DNA of 42,334 nt from Chara braunii. Lineage: Eukaryota; Streptophyta; Charophyceae; Charales; Characeae. Shown here piece after piece: positions 1 through 10,086 of this stretch. The DNA lies in NCBI GenBank assembly GCA_003427395.1, contig BFEA01000224.1:1815158-1857491 (forward strand). Reading direction: 5' to 3'. Both the position numbers and the translations under genes were made by a program. The notes below the pieces were generated by a model. It had not been told where the DNA came from. It worked only from the letters and a program-made list of their open reading frames with translations, and did not search any database. How positions within the stretch are numbered: position 1 is the stretch's first letter; each line of letters begins with the position of its first letter.

Positions 1-49
<49 letters not shown>
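1..49. repeat. CT dinucleotide microsatellite
   Basis: An uninterrupted CT run fills the first 49 bases. A shorter impure CT stretch follows at about 101-121. It is simple-sequence DNA and no gene is associated with it. Confidence 0.97.
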
Positions 50-51
<2 letters not shown>

Positions 52-782
52 CGTAGCGGTATCTTCAGCGCAGCAGGTAAGTAACCAATCTTGTATCAGT
101 CATCTCTCTCTCTCTTTCTCTCATGGTCTTCTTGTTGCAGGTGCGCGGCTTCTCCTTCCACCTCGAGGTCCGCTATGGCGGACTACCTCCTCCGGCAGCA
201 CTTCAGCTATGGCCGATCGGTCCTGCACACATAGCGCGCATGGAACAGTGGGTACCAGCTCCGATACCAGTGAATTCAAACTCGTCTTCTTGTCACTTTG
301 TCATGCCTGCAAACAGCGGTACAGCAACTGGCGACATGCGCCCACACAGTACTCAATAACCAGATATGAGTTCTCTTCAACTGGCTATGGCGACTGGGCG
401 CCCACACAACTCACTGTTCGCACTCTGGATCACCCTGGATGTCCCACACGCAACACCCAGTATTATACACAATACACACACATACTATGCTACAGCTATG
501 GCAGCGGTAGCTGCCTCTACCCTATCGCTACACTACACTTCTCTGCCCACTTCGTCTTCGGGCGCACTGCAGACCGCCTCTCACAAGCTGCTAAGGCAGC
601 TTTTTCGCCTGGCATCCGCAGGAATCCATCATGAATGGACGCAGCCTCTTGATTTATACTTGTGTGCTGCATTGGTCTGCCTTGTGTCCCTGGCCCATGG
701 TGCACACAATTCTCCCCGTGGTACTTGCTGGAGCGGACTGGTACTTTCTAGACTCTCTCCAACATGGGCTTGCTTTAGTCAC
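50..782. other. No recognisable gene
   Basis: I see only short overlapping reading frames in several phases. None has a recognisable motif or repeat relationship to the rest of the window. It is probably degenerate non-coding DNA. Confidence 0.5.
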
Positions 783-906
783 ACCACTTGCCCGCTTGCC
801 TTCACCACTTGACCACTTGCCTGCACCACTTGACCACTTGCCTGCACCACTTGACCACTTGCCTGCACCACTTGACCCACTTGTCTGCACCACTTGACCA
901 CTTGCC
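783..906. repeat. 21-bp minisatellite
   Basis: About five and a half head-to-tail copies of a 21-bp unit (core CACTTGACCACTTGCCTGCAC) are present, with a few substitutions and one 1-bp insertion near the right end. A Pro-Leu-Asp-His repeat peptide in one frame is a by-product of the 21-bp period and is not evidence of coding. Confidence 0.93.
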
Positions 907-909
907 AAC

Positions 910-1167
910 CTTCTAGAAGGACTGCAGCTAGCCTTCTAGTCTATAGGTCTACGGATCGAATCCTGGCTACCTATAGACCTACGACAGACCGACCTACCAC
1001 TGGCGGTTCTACAGGTCGCAGGTTCAACTCTTTGAGTTGACGCAGGTATTGTACACAGGTAAGTTGGGGAACTAGGGATCGAGCCCTGGGATCTACCTCA
1101 GCTACCACGAATTGGTGAATACCGTTTCAGTGCCTGTGAGCTCTTTTTTTTTTTTTTTTTTTTTTTT
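910..1167. repeat. Possible tRNA-derived (SINE-like) region ending in poly-T
   Basis: Three stretches resemble the tRNA B-box: GGATCGAATCC near 950 (plus), GGTTCAACTC near 1019 (plus), and GGCTCGATCCC on the minus strand near 1089-1078. The last is preceded on the minus strand by an A-box-like TGGTAGCTGAGG. A run of 24 T closes the region at 1144-1167. Spacing between A- and B-like boxes is far too short for a real tRNA, so this could be a decayed SINE or chance. I see no foldable cloverleaf. Confidence 0.25.
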
Positions 1168-1335
1168 GTTGGGAAATGTGAGCTCATATTGCTGGGAAGT
1201 AGAGCTTTTTGTGTTTTTATTGTTCCAATTTTGGACTGACCATTGCGGGGAGGACTTGGGAATTCGTTCGGACTTCCCATCTGTTAAAACTGGAACGATA
1301 CAGGGAATGAATGTCAGAGAGGTACAGAGAAAGAA

Positions 1336-1626
1336 GATTAGCATGCGCCCTGCGGCCCGGATTCAAAGGCCGATTTCAAAGGCCGAGTTAAGCCGTGTGT
1401 GACGGAAAGCCGTGGATTGGCGAATGAGGAGCGACAGTTGGACGGACCAGGCCAGTTGTGCCACCGGGAACACAGAAAGAGGATTAGCATGCGCCCTGGG
1501 GCCCGGACCCAAAGGGCGATTTAAGCAGTGTGTGACTGAAAGTCGTGGATTGGGGAATGAGGAGGTGCGAAGCGCGATGGTTGGCCGGCCCAGCAAGCTG
1601 CGCCACTGGTAACACAGAGGAAGAAC
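1336..1626. repeat. 146-bp tandem repeat, two copies
   Basis: Two adjacent copies begin at GATTAGCATGCGCCC (1336 and 1482) and share the blocks GGCCCGG, GTGTGTGAC, CGTGGATTGG and GAATGAGGA. A further copy occurs as two halves, up to 2183 and from 23451, because the large retrotransposon landed inside it. The unit has no coding signature. Confidence 0.85.
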
Positions 1627-1688
1627 ATTCTCTACCGGGTGGGCGCTGGGAACGCAGCCTTAAGGTAGCCAAAACAATGAGACTAATC

Positions 1689-1759
<71 letters not shown>
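1689..1759. repeat. Compound (GT)n(GA)n microsatellite
   Basis: A GT run of about 24 bases passes directly into a GA run of about 47 bases. Ser-Leu and Arg-Glu repeat peptides read across it are artefacts. Confidence 0.97.
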
Positions 1760-1760
<1 letters not shown>

Positions 1761-2170
1761 CTGAATGACAAAATTGAAATATGGGTCCGATTATTTTGCA
1801 GTAAATTTGAAAACAACAAAATCTATGAGCAGTCCAGTTTTCAGCATTTTCCACGCATTCTTGAGAGCGGGAAAAATCACTGAAGTTGGAGTACTTTTGC
1901 CTGGCCCTCAATGCCTGGGCCTGAGGGCATTGGGCATTGGCCCCTTCTCTTTTTGGGGTCCCCTTCCACCCGAGGACCGGTCCTTCCTTTTTCCAATAGT
2001 CCCGGTTCTAGAAGAGCTAGCTGTGGGTCGTTTGCAATATCTTGAAGGAGCGGTCCCCCAAAAATTTCCACCCCCTAAGAACCCACTTGCATCCTGGCTC
2101 CCGGCCGCCGAAAAATGCAACACCTTGACACAGATGCTGAAGCCCACTATACCGCCGCCTAAGGGTTGCA
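1760..2170. other. No recognisable gene
   Basis: This is unique-looking sequence between the microsatellite and the first LTR. It has an open frame on the plus strand but no family motif. It ends in AATTAGCATGCGC, the left half of a 146-bp repeat copy. Confidence 0.5.
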
Positions 2171-2183
2171 AATTAGCATGCGC

Positions 2184-2478
2184 TGTAGCGGACCTCTGGT
2201 TGGCCTGTGAGACCAGCCCCTTGGCCTGTTCTCACAGACCTGTGTTTTATTCGGGGCAGTCCAGTCCAGGCCGGTACCAGCCAGTCCAGTCCAATCCCGT
2301 CAGTCCGCTGGGGTATACCCCAACTGTGTTTGTTTTCGGGCTCATTCTGCATTCGCACAGTTCGGAGTACGTGCGTTGGAGTCTGGCGTGGGAGCTGCGC
2401 TGTGCGATCTCGCTCCACTTCTTCCTCAATCTCCATTTCTATCCCCGGCGGAGCACCACACCTGGTGGGTCCACCACA
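2184..2478 (+). repeat. 5' LTR of element 2
   Basis: This 295-bp direct repeat matches 23148-23450. It starts TGTAGCGGACC and ends GGGTCCACCACA, giving the standard TG...CA ends. It is preceded by target-site copy TGCGC. The two LTRs differ by a 6-bp and a 9-bp indel and scattered substitutions. I see no clear TATA box. Confidence 0.93.
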
Positions 2479-2479
2479 T

Positions 2480-2491
2480 TGGTATCGGAGC
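2480..2491 (+). promoter_or_regulatory. Primer binding site, initiator tRNA-Met type
   Basis: TGGTATCGGAGC lies one base after the LTR end. It differs at one base from TGGTATCAGAGC, the usual plant Ty3/copia site complementary to the 3' end of initiator tRNA-Met. It would prime minus-strand DNA synthesis. Confidence 0.85.
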
Positions 2492-2603
2492 GGGAACGGT
2501 CCCTGTTCCCACCCGCCACACCGCACATACGGGAAAACAACAAATCCTGCAAGCGGGATTTTTGCTATTTTCTGGCTGTTTTCGCCGAAAACAGAGGGAA
2601 AAA

Positions 2604-2783
2604 AGGTGCAGCAGCAGGAGAGTGACACATGGTGAAAAGGGAACTGCTGTCACGACGCGTGCGCGAAGCGCCAAGGCCAAGGCCGCCGCAAAAAGGTGCA
2701 GCAGCAGGAGAGCAACGCGTGGCGAAAAGGGAACTGCTGTCACGACGCGTGCGCGCAAGCGCCAAGGCCAAGGCCGCCGCACC
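2604..2783. repeat. 90-bp tandem duplication in element 2 leader
   Basis: Two 90-bp copies (2604-2693 and 2694-2783) both begin AGGTGCAGCAGCAGGAGAG. They differ by a few substitutions and one indel. They lie in the untranslated leader after the primer site. Confidence 0.9.
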
Positions 2784-2931
2784 ACGCACACGCGCCACGT
2801 GCCCACGTTGCCCCGCTGCCCCGCCCCCCTCCCGGATTTATATTATCAAGATCCGGGATGCCGCACCACGTACACGTGCCACGTGCCCAGGCTGCCCGGC
2901 TCCCGGATTTATATTATCAAGATTCGGGATC
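2784..2931. repeat. Duplicated hairpin segment in element 2 leader
   Basis: A ~75-bp segment occurs twice. Each copy contains CCCGGAT, then TTATATTATCAAG, then ATCCGGG (2831-2857) or ATTCGGG (2902-2928). The arms form a 7-bp stem; the second copy has a G:U pair. The repeat suggests a structured leader RNA but no function is known. Confidence 0.75.
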
Positions 2932-3388
2932 TTGCTGCCACTGGGGTTTGAACCCATGCACCTGCTGGGGCTATGCGCGTGCGTAGCCACCCTCATAAAC
3001 TACCAGTACACTGCCCAACAAAAAAATCCGACCTCCTGAATTCATGGAGGTCATTTACAGGGTCGGTAGAGGCCAGGTAGAGCCTCGGTAGAAAACAATG
3101 AAGAATACAGTTACAGCTCCCTTTCGGTTGCAAGTGTCAGCTTTCCGTGGAAAGTGCCCTGCCTCGTTGGCAGGGCACTTTGACTAAGTGTAAAAATAAA
3201 AAAACAAAAAAATACAAAAGACATAAAGAAACTAGCACGATTGTGGGCAAATGCATGGGCTCGTTGCACTACTCTCGAAATGTGCAAAACGAGAGTGAAT
3301 CTTCCATTAGAAAATGGAAAAATACGCCATCGCGATTTTTGTCTTTTGTGCATGTCCAGAGAAGTGGAGAGAGACCCTATCTTGGTTG
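2932..3388. other. Element 2 leader remnant with hairpins, no gene
   Basis: It holds a palindromic GGGTTTGAACCC near 2944-2955 that resembles a tRNA B-box on either strand, a perfect 13-bp hairpin at 3151-3181, and two weaker stems (ACTCTCG/CGAGAGT near 3270-3296; TTCCATT/AATGGAA near 3302-3320). An A-rich tract follows the strong hairpin. No reading frame is convincing. The right edge abuts the truncated LTR of element 1. Confidence 0.55.
3151..3181. other. Perfect 13-bp hairpin
   Basis: AAAGTGCCCTGCC, a TCGTT loop, then GGCAGGGCACTTT pair perfectly. It overlaps a shorter palindrome CTTTCCGTGGAAAG at 3141-3154. An A-rich tract follows. It could be a structured element of the retrotransposon leader or a remnant of a small foldback element. 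Confidence 0.7.
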
Positions 3389-4547
3389 CTTGTCTTTCTA
3401 CCTGATCCTTGCCTTTGCCTTCGTTTACTGCATTTGATGCACCCATGAGTAGGGTAGGAATTTTGTGCAGACGATAATGTTCTCATTTCTGCTTATTTTT
3501 TTGATCGAGCTGTTGGGATTGTTGCATTTTGCATGCTCAGAAATTGCGAAAGTAGGTAGTTGGGTAGTTGCTTGTCCAGAAACCAGCAAACACCGTGTAG
3601 GGACGCGCGTAAGTACGGCCTGTGTGCGCACTTACAGGTGTCCCCGCGTAGCGATTCGCGACCAAACCACACATAACAAGGACGACGAACGATTGGATGA
3701 GGTCACTCCATGTCAGCAACAAAGTAATCCCGTGTGAACACGTGTAAGCACGACTCGATTCGCGCGGCCTGCACGTGCTCACACGCGGTGATTGCAATCG
3801 GCACTGACCCGCCCTTAGGCATCTTGCAGCTCTGCGATGATATGATGACACGCTCCGAGAGCTCAGAGTCGTTATATGACCCGGAATGCTTCACCCCTTG
3901 GATAGAAGAAAGCCTTCGACAGAGATACCCCTGCCTGACAGAAAACCGACTGTGTCCTAGGGAGTTTCATTGCGCCACTACCAACGACCCCCGATGCTCC
4001 GATTTCCCCACCGCGGACCACACTCACTACTTTATTTCCCCCGGCTTCGTCGTTATCTCCATTAACTTCCCTCCCTTCCGCCTTCATCTCCTATATCACC
4101 AACTCAGGGTCATCCCGTGGAAAGCCATAGCCCGCTATTGGCCCAACACGCCCTGTGAAAATTGCCGATAATGCGCCAATCGAAGAACCTCGGGACCACG
4201 AGGGCCCAACCAGAACATACGACGACCGGCCCCACGTGGCAACAACCGACGGACTGACTCATCGGAACCACACCCGCCCCGAAGGGACTTTTTGACGAAT
4301 CGCCACCCTCGAAACCGATGGATCGCATGGTCTTAAAGGACCCGCGCATGCCATCTGCCTTACGACCAGAAGTGGTCCGCCCTTTTTGTCGAATTGCACC
4401 TGTGCCCCCAAAAAACCCCGCCACAGGAGATCTCAGTTCAGACCTGGGACTCCACCCCCACTTTCCCAAAAATCCTTGGCACACCCCCTTTTCGCACTTC
4501 CAGGCCCACACTCTACTTCGATCAGGAAGTCGCGCTGGGCGTGAGGT
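3389..4547 (+). repeat. 5' LTR of element 1, 5'-truncated
   Basis: It is colinear with 12580-14256 of the 3' LTR, apart from the MITE present there, with scattered substitutions and small indels. Everything corresponding to 11296-12579 (U3 with promoter) is absent. The last ~9 bases of the LTR (GGCGTCACA) are also missing at the junction with the primer site, where TTGG is shared. This LTR could not drive transcription as known for the family. Confidence 0.85.
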
Positions 4548-4560
4548 TGGTATCAGAGCC
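4548..4560 (+). promoter_or_regulatory. Primer binding site, initiator tRNA-Met type
   Basis: TGGTATCAGAGCC is an exact match to the common plant iMet primer site and lies directly after the LTR remnant. It fixes the plus orientation of element 1. Confidence 0.93.
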
Positions 4561-4700
4561 CGACACGTGGCCGGGGTTTAGGATTGACAGCACGATAATT
4601 GAGCGATCTGGCTAACTGAGGGCGACCTCGACCCCGAAACGCGCATAGACGCGACCCTGTCATCACTAGAAGCAGATCGGCTAATTGACGGGCAACCAAT

Positions 4701-5194
4701 ATGAACGTTAATCCCCAGAATCCGAACCCACAGCAGCAGAATGCCAATCAACAACAAAATCCTAATCAACCAGCCCCACGAGCAAGGGCTCCCATGACGC
4801 CATCTGGTCTCTATTTGTTTGATCCTGCGCATCATCTTGCTGGAGCGTGGTTAGCCACGCTTCGGGCGCAGTAGTACGACCATAACGAAGCTCAGGTAAA
4901 CATTCCCGCCCGATTAGGAGGGGATGCTCATCATTGGTTTTGTACCTACGTATGGGTGAATCTCCCTACTTTTGAGCGAGATTTTTTGAATTGATTCGAC
5001 TATGTCCATCCAGAGCAAACACTCTACATGATCAAGGACCGAGTTCAAAAACCCTATGCTGTACCTATGCTGTACGATCATTGATTTCGAGCGACGGTCA
5101 ATCATCCTCCGAAATACGAGAGGAAAACCCTATGCTGTACCTATGAGACTGACTCTTCGTGCTACCATGAACGCAGTCCCGCGAGTTTCTCCGA
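4701..5194 (+). pseudogene. gag: Gag remnant of element 1
   Basis: The frame starts at ATG 4701 with an Asn/Gln/Pro-rich N-terminus. It continues through a region with the hydrophobic/aromatic pattern of retrotransposon Gag (residues ~57-115: AHHWF, LPTFERDF, FDYVHPEQ). In-frame stops lie at 4872 (TAG), 4992 (TGA) and 5082 (TGA). A 22-bp segment (AAAACCCTATGCTGTACCTATG) occurs twice, ~5048-5069 and ~5123-5144. No CCHC zinc knuckle and no aspartic protease appear before the pol frame, so the C-terminal half of Gag and the protease have been deleted or were never present. Identification as Gag rests on position and pattern, not on a diagnostic motif. Confidence 0.6.
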
Positions 5195-5197
5195 TGA

Positions 5198-7363
5198 TTG
5201 ATAGCGGGAACTCTTCGCATGATCACCTGGGAAAACTCCGCAGACGATGAGCCATCATCGAAGGATGCGAATAGCAGTGATGAAAATGATCCGGAAATTC
5301 TAAGACTAGCACGAGAGCGTGTGTACTACCCGCCACCCCGAACAATTGCAAGAACGATGCATCTAACCACTCAGAAGGAACAAAGGACCCAGACAATGAT
5401 TATGGGCGAACCCCTCGTACAGATCTCTAGGATGGTCGACTCTCTGGAACCCCCTCGAACCTTGTACGAAGGAACGGCCCCTCTTCTCGCACGATATAAC
5501 GATATGCGAGCTTTTTGCGAGATCACGGGCCTACCACGATCCTTGCTGTCACCCGCAAAAGAAGTACGACTGTTACGCTTGGGGGCGGAAGCCAGTTCTT
5601 TGGAACCCCCTGGGCGTTTCGAGGCTGAATCAGATGAGATCGGAGTTAAGATCGCGGCTAAAACCGTACCATGGCAAGATATCTGTGATGGAATCACCCC
5701 GGAAGGACACGTGGCCATCATGGACGAATACGCTCAGATGATGGCCACAGTGATTTCCTGGCGATCGGACCATTCATTTATCTCTATGCCACCACCCGAT
5801 GTGGCAAAACAAGCGCACACGAAGCAGATCGACGTACGGATCTGGGATCAGCCTTTCGAATTACACGTTCCACAATACGTACCTGATGAGATTCATCGTT
5901 TGATTGCGGACATCCTGACAGAATATCAGGGAGCCATAAGTGTGACGGATAATGACATCAGCTTGTCATTGGTCATTCAACACGAAATTCAGACGGGAAA
6001 TCATTCCACGATTCACTGCAAGCCTTACCGGTATTCCATGAGAGAACGGAAAAAGGCCCTCGAACGAATCCCGGAATTTGAAGCAAGCGGTTGGATCGAA
6101 CCTGCCACTGGACCATGGTCATTTCCAGTAGTGTTAGTACCTAAAAAGAACGGTTCCATTCGCATATGCATCGATTATCGTAAGTTGAATGATATCACGA
6201 TCAAAGATGTGTACCCCCTCCCCTAGATTGATGACTTGCTGGATGCGATTAGATGTGCTAATTATTTTAGCAAGTTTGATATTCAACATGGCTTCCATCA
6301 CATTTTGGTTAAGGAGGAAGATCGGCCGAAGACGACCTTCGTATTGTTTGAGGGCACGTGGCAGTGGGTTCATAGTCCAATGAAAATTTGTAACGCGCCT
6401 GCCACGTTTCAACGAGCAATGAACGTGACGTTCCACAACTTCGTCAACAAAACACGGCTGACTCAGGGAATGATCAACTTCTGCGTGATCGTGTACATGG
6501 ACGATATCCTTATCTACTCGGAGACCTATCACGGACACGCGCAACACATCGAATGGACGTTGGGAGCGTTGAGAGACGCTGGATTCAAGATCGCGCTCGA
6601 GAAGAGCGAATTCTTCCTTTCGAAAATTTCGTTCCTGGGTTACGTTGTGACACGTGGAGGATTGCGGTCTGACTTAAGAAAGGTCGCGGCGGTAAGAGAA
6701 GCTCATGTTCCCACGTCGTTGACGCAGGTTCGAGCCTTCTTGGGGTTGGCATCGTACTATCGCCGTTTCATTAAAGGCTTCACTGCGATTGCACGACCAC
6801 TAACGAACCTGTTACGAAAGGACTTGCCTCTCAATTGGGACGCGGAGTGCGAGCAGGCCTTCGCGACCCTCAAAGACGCTTTGGCGACGATACCTATTTT
6901 GATTCGATCGGACCCCTCGAAACAGTTCATTCTCATGACGGACTGGCAACCAGAGACTATTTCCGCTATTTTGGCGCAGAAGGGGAACGATGGTCGCGAA
7001 CACATCATCGAGTACGCATCGCGAACGGTGCCAGACGAACAAAGGAATGACTCAGCACCCCAAGGCGAATGCTATGCAGTAGTCTGGGGAATCCAACACT
7101 TCCATTTGTATCTCTACGGACAGAAATTCCGCCTCGTGACGGATCACGAGCCCCTGCTGGCTTTGAAGAAGCTCACTAATTACACGAGGATGATTGGACG
7201 TTGGGCGGTACGTCTACAAGAGTACGACTTCGACATCATCCATCGGAAGACGGAAAGACACGGCAACGCGGACGGACTGACACGTCTGCATCGGTCCGCT
7301 AAAGTACCTAAGGGCGAGGAAATCACTCCGTGGAAGGAATCGGAACCGGCGAACGGGCCTTAG
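5198..7363 (+). pseudogene. pol: Pol part 1 of element 1: reverse transcriptase and RNase H
   Basis: One frame is interrupted by TAG at 6224 inside the conserved YPLP-x-IDDLLD segment, where Ty3 elements have Gln or Arg. Before it lies a ~220-residue linker I do not recognise, then the RT start ([41 protein letters not shown]). After the stop are SKFDIQHGFHHI with the first catalytic Asp, and VYMDDILIYSE, a YMDD box in place of the usual YLDD. The FLGLASYYRRFIKGF block follows. RNase H has the Asp of LMTDWQ, the Glu of QGECYAVVWG, the Asp of VTDHEPLL and the Asp of HGNADGLTRL. Catalytic residues are therefore kept and only the stop is disabling. The frame closes with TAG at 7361, and the PHD/integrase part continues in another frame 14 bases on. 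The enzyme would copy element RNA into DNA in cytoplasmic particles. Confidence 0.9.
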
Positions 7364-7412
7364 TAAGGAAAAAGGGTTGTTCTCCCACGTGGCAAGAAGC
7401 AGATTGGTGGCA

Positions 7413-9140
7413 ATGGGTGACGGAGTTAATCCCGTAACCCCTCTTTCTCCCCTCTCCTCCTCATCTCTTCTCTCCCTGCCTGATAAATTTTGCTATTTTT
7501 GCGAAGCAATTTCTCGCGTATATTCGGTCTCCATGCGCCCTAACGGGGAAGGATATGTAGATTGGGTAGATTGTCGACAATGTGTCGCACGAGCCCACGG
7601 CTCGTGCATCCAATACAGAAATGACAGCAAGCTGTGGTTGTGCCCCTTGTGTCGGGTTGACAAGATCCCGACCGAGGCTCGCTTTTTGGATGCCACGTTA
7701 GAAGGATGGGAAAAGACCCGGAAGTTTAGAAGGGCCGAAGTATGGACCGATATCGCTTTGATTGCCACCTTAGTGGGTAACCCCCTCCAAGATTTCACCA
7801 AGGAAGATCGAAGGAGAGCTAATGAAAGGGCTCGGGATTATCGATGGGTCGAGTGTAGGTTAGAAAAGCGGAAAACAGACGGCAGTGGGATTTGGATGGT
7901 TGTACCTCACCCGTTCATGAGGTATGACTGGGTGAAGACAGCACACGAGGAAACGACAGCCCATTTTGCCGTACCGATCACGGAGTCGGCAATCAACAAA
8001 AATTAGTGGTACTGGTCCAATATTCGGGACCATGTGAAATTCATCGTTAAGAACTGCCAAGTCTGTGCTGCTCACAAGGCGACGATCCAGCCGCCAAGAT
8101 CGATAGTATCAACGATAGTTGAGCGGCCTTTTCAAAGGGTTAGCATGGATACTACCGATATTATGGTACCCCCTGGTCCTAATAGTTGTGAATATTCAAT
8201 CCTGTTGGTATTTGTCGACCATTTTTCGAAATGGATCGAGGCCTACCCATGTCGCACGCGGCAAGCCACCGAAATCGCGCGGTATGTTAACCGTTTTCTC
8301 AGGATGCACCAGGATACGGAAGAAATCCTGACCGATAAGGGGGCAAAATTCAGAGGGGAAGTATTAAGGAACCTGGTCATACATGGTGTCGCTGTGCGGA
8401 ATACCGCACCCCACATGTCACAATCCAATGAGCTGGTAGAAAACACGAATAGGGTGATAAAAACAGCGCTACGAAGCAATATCGCGGCACTGGACCCCAT
8501 GCCCTGGCCTGATATCGTAGATCACATCTTGACAATCCATCGCGGAACGCCCCACGAATCAACGGGCTTGATCCCCTTCCAGCTGATGACCAATAGCGTC
8601 GCTTGCGTTTCGATACCGAGCCTCCCTGATGAATTGACGCTCAACCGCCGGCCCACAAGGGCCACGGCTCGGGACAAGGCCAAGTGGCACTTAGAGCTAA
8701 TGGAACGGTCCCTCCCCAGGCTAGCCCGAAAACGCCAGAAAATGACCGAGTTGGCCCACGGTCGACAGGTCCGAAGCTACGAGGCCCGGAACAGGAACGC
8801 AGGTCCACGGCCCCAGTACAAATTGGGGGACATCGTGCAGGTAAGGAAATGTGCTCGTCAGGGTAAGCTAGCGCCACGATTCTTCGGGCGATTCCGCGGG
8901 ATTGAGCTCGGACCAAACGGTGTGAACACCGTGCGGCTTGCGCCTGAGATCTCCGACAGCCGATCAACTCGTTTGATCATCCGCCACGTGTCCTACCTAC
9001 GTCCCCTTGCTTCTTCCCCATCTTCGCCTTCATCTGATTCCTCCTCTGCTGCGGAAGAGGACGACGACTGCTTATCACCTATCTGTCCTTCTTCATCTTG
9101 TTCTTTCCCAGATACCCCGTCCCCGTCACTATCGCCATGA
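7413..9140 (+). pseudogene. pol: Pol part 2 of element 1: PHD finger plus integrase
   Basis: From the first ATG (7413; the frame is open from 7377) there is a Ser/Leu-rich stretch and then a C4HC3 zinc finger at 7491-7652. Its spacing is C-x2-C-x23-C-x2-C-x4-H-x2-C-x11-C-x2-C, with the Trp two residues before the seventh Cys that is typical of PHD fingers. About 100 residues later comes the integrase HHCC zinc domain (AHEETTAHF ... CQVC), interrupted by TAG at 8004. The catalytic core has Asp in VSMDTTD, Asp in ILTDKGAKF and Glu in NELVENTNR. A GPY/F-like module (KLAPRFFGRFRGIE) and a Ser-rich tail follow; there is no chromodomain. Pol part 1 lies in another frame just upstream, so a frameshift separates them. 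PHD fingers usually read histone H3 tails, so a targeting role is inferred. Confidence 0.88.
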
Positions 9141-9199
9141 GCTTTTTCACGGAGCGAGGCCTCGAGGACCATCTCTTAACGCCACAGGGTTAAATCTCG

Positions 9200-10086
9200 G
9201 TGGTTCGGCAGGTGTGTCATCCACGACTCAATCAGGATCTCCTACGACTAACGCAGTTCTTTTGCACTTCAGGGGTATATGCAGCGGCGGAGTTTCGATT
9301 CGCAGGCGGTGATACTGGCAGAAGCGGTGGCTGTCCATCGGCGATCAGCTCCAAGAATGAGCCACGTGGCTACGGTCGTCGGTTTCAGCGGTGACATCAG
9401 CACGGTCAATGCGCTCCGACATACAACCATTATTTCTTCACGGATGACGTTGAGCTCGAAGGGATCCGGGCAATCCAGCACGAGCCAGCGGTGGTGCTGC
9501 CCGAACTCATCCCCTTCCAGCCTCCCCGGTGAACCACTCCCAACTCTCCACTTTTGCCCTCCCATCTCTCTTTCCTCCTTTCTGGCAATCTAGTCTCCAC
9601 CCTCGCCTCTCCCTTATTCTAGAGCAACTAGCAGTCCCCCTTCTCGATCCGGGGCAGTGGAAACTTTGGCGCGAGCACTTCGTCGAGCTGTCGGTGTGCC
9701 TGGTCGGGGTACGAGTCACGTGGGCGAGGGATGAAGACCATCGCAAGTGGAGCGAGTACTTGGAGTGGCTGATTATCCAGTCCTAGAGAACGGACGTGGA
9801 GGGCGATCTTCTTGGATTCCTGTTCGGATCGGTGCAGCCCAACCATCGCCAGCCAATCGTCCTAGAGCTTACGATCCCACTCGCGCAGCTAGCAGACGAT
9901 CTCCCCCTGGAGATCGTCTCGCAAAGTGACAAGAGCCCGGTCCCGCACGTCCTCACGCGGACCTTGGCGCCATATCTTCAGTGGTCAGCGTGCCTGGAGG
10001 AGCCAGAAAACGACCGCAACCCGCCATTGCAGCGGGAATATCTGAGCCCACGAGAGATCATCGATCCCGCCTACTTCCGGGATTGA
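9200..10086 (+). pseudogene. Additional ORF region 3' of integrase in element 1, N-terminal part
   Basis: This is coding-like sequence after the integrase stop, spread over two frames. One frame (9200-9532) carries a TGA near 9392 and then a segment with TDDVELEGIRAIQHEP and VLPELIPFQPP. The other (9529-10086) carries a TAG at 9784 and contains WKLWREHFVELSVCL and ELTIPLAQLADDLPLEI. The amino-acid composition and amphipathic pattern look genuine, but I recognise no family. It occupies the place of the extra ORF or env-like gene found in some plant Ty3/gypsy elements. No signal peptide or membrane segment is evident, so env is not supported. Confidence 0.5.

Noticed and set aside
1545-1911. 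ORFs with Arg-Glu, Ser-Leu or His-Thr repeats
   Set aside because: They are translations of the (GT)n(GA)n microsatellite.
2376-2951. Arg/Ala-rich ORFs across the element 2 leader
   Set aside because: The frame is kept open by a 90-bp tandem duplication. It spans the LTR end and primer site, and has no domain.
2932-3018. tRNA gene on the minus strand
   Set aside because: GGGTTCAAACCCC fits a B-box, but the word is a palindrome, the A-box is poor and I could not form an acceptor stem.
3384-3388. Target duplication GGTTG for element 1
   Set aside because: GGTTG also occurs near the end of the 3' LTR (14253-14257), but that lies within the LTR. The true LTR end is GTCACA at 14265, and the left end is truncated.
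9200-10086. Retroviral env gene in element 1
   Set aside because: The position fits, but I see no signal peptide, furin-like site or transmembrane helix.
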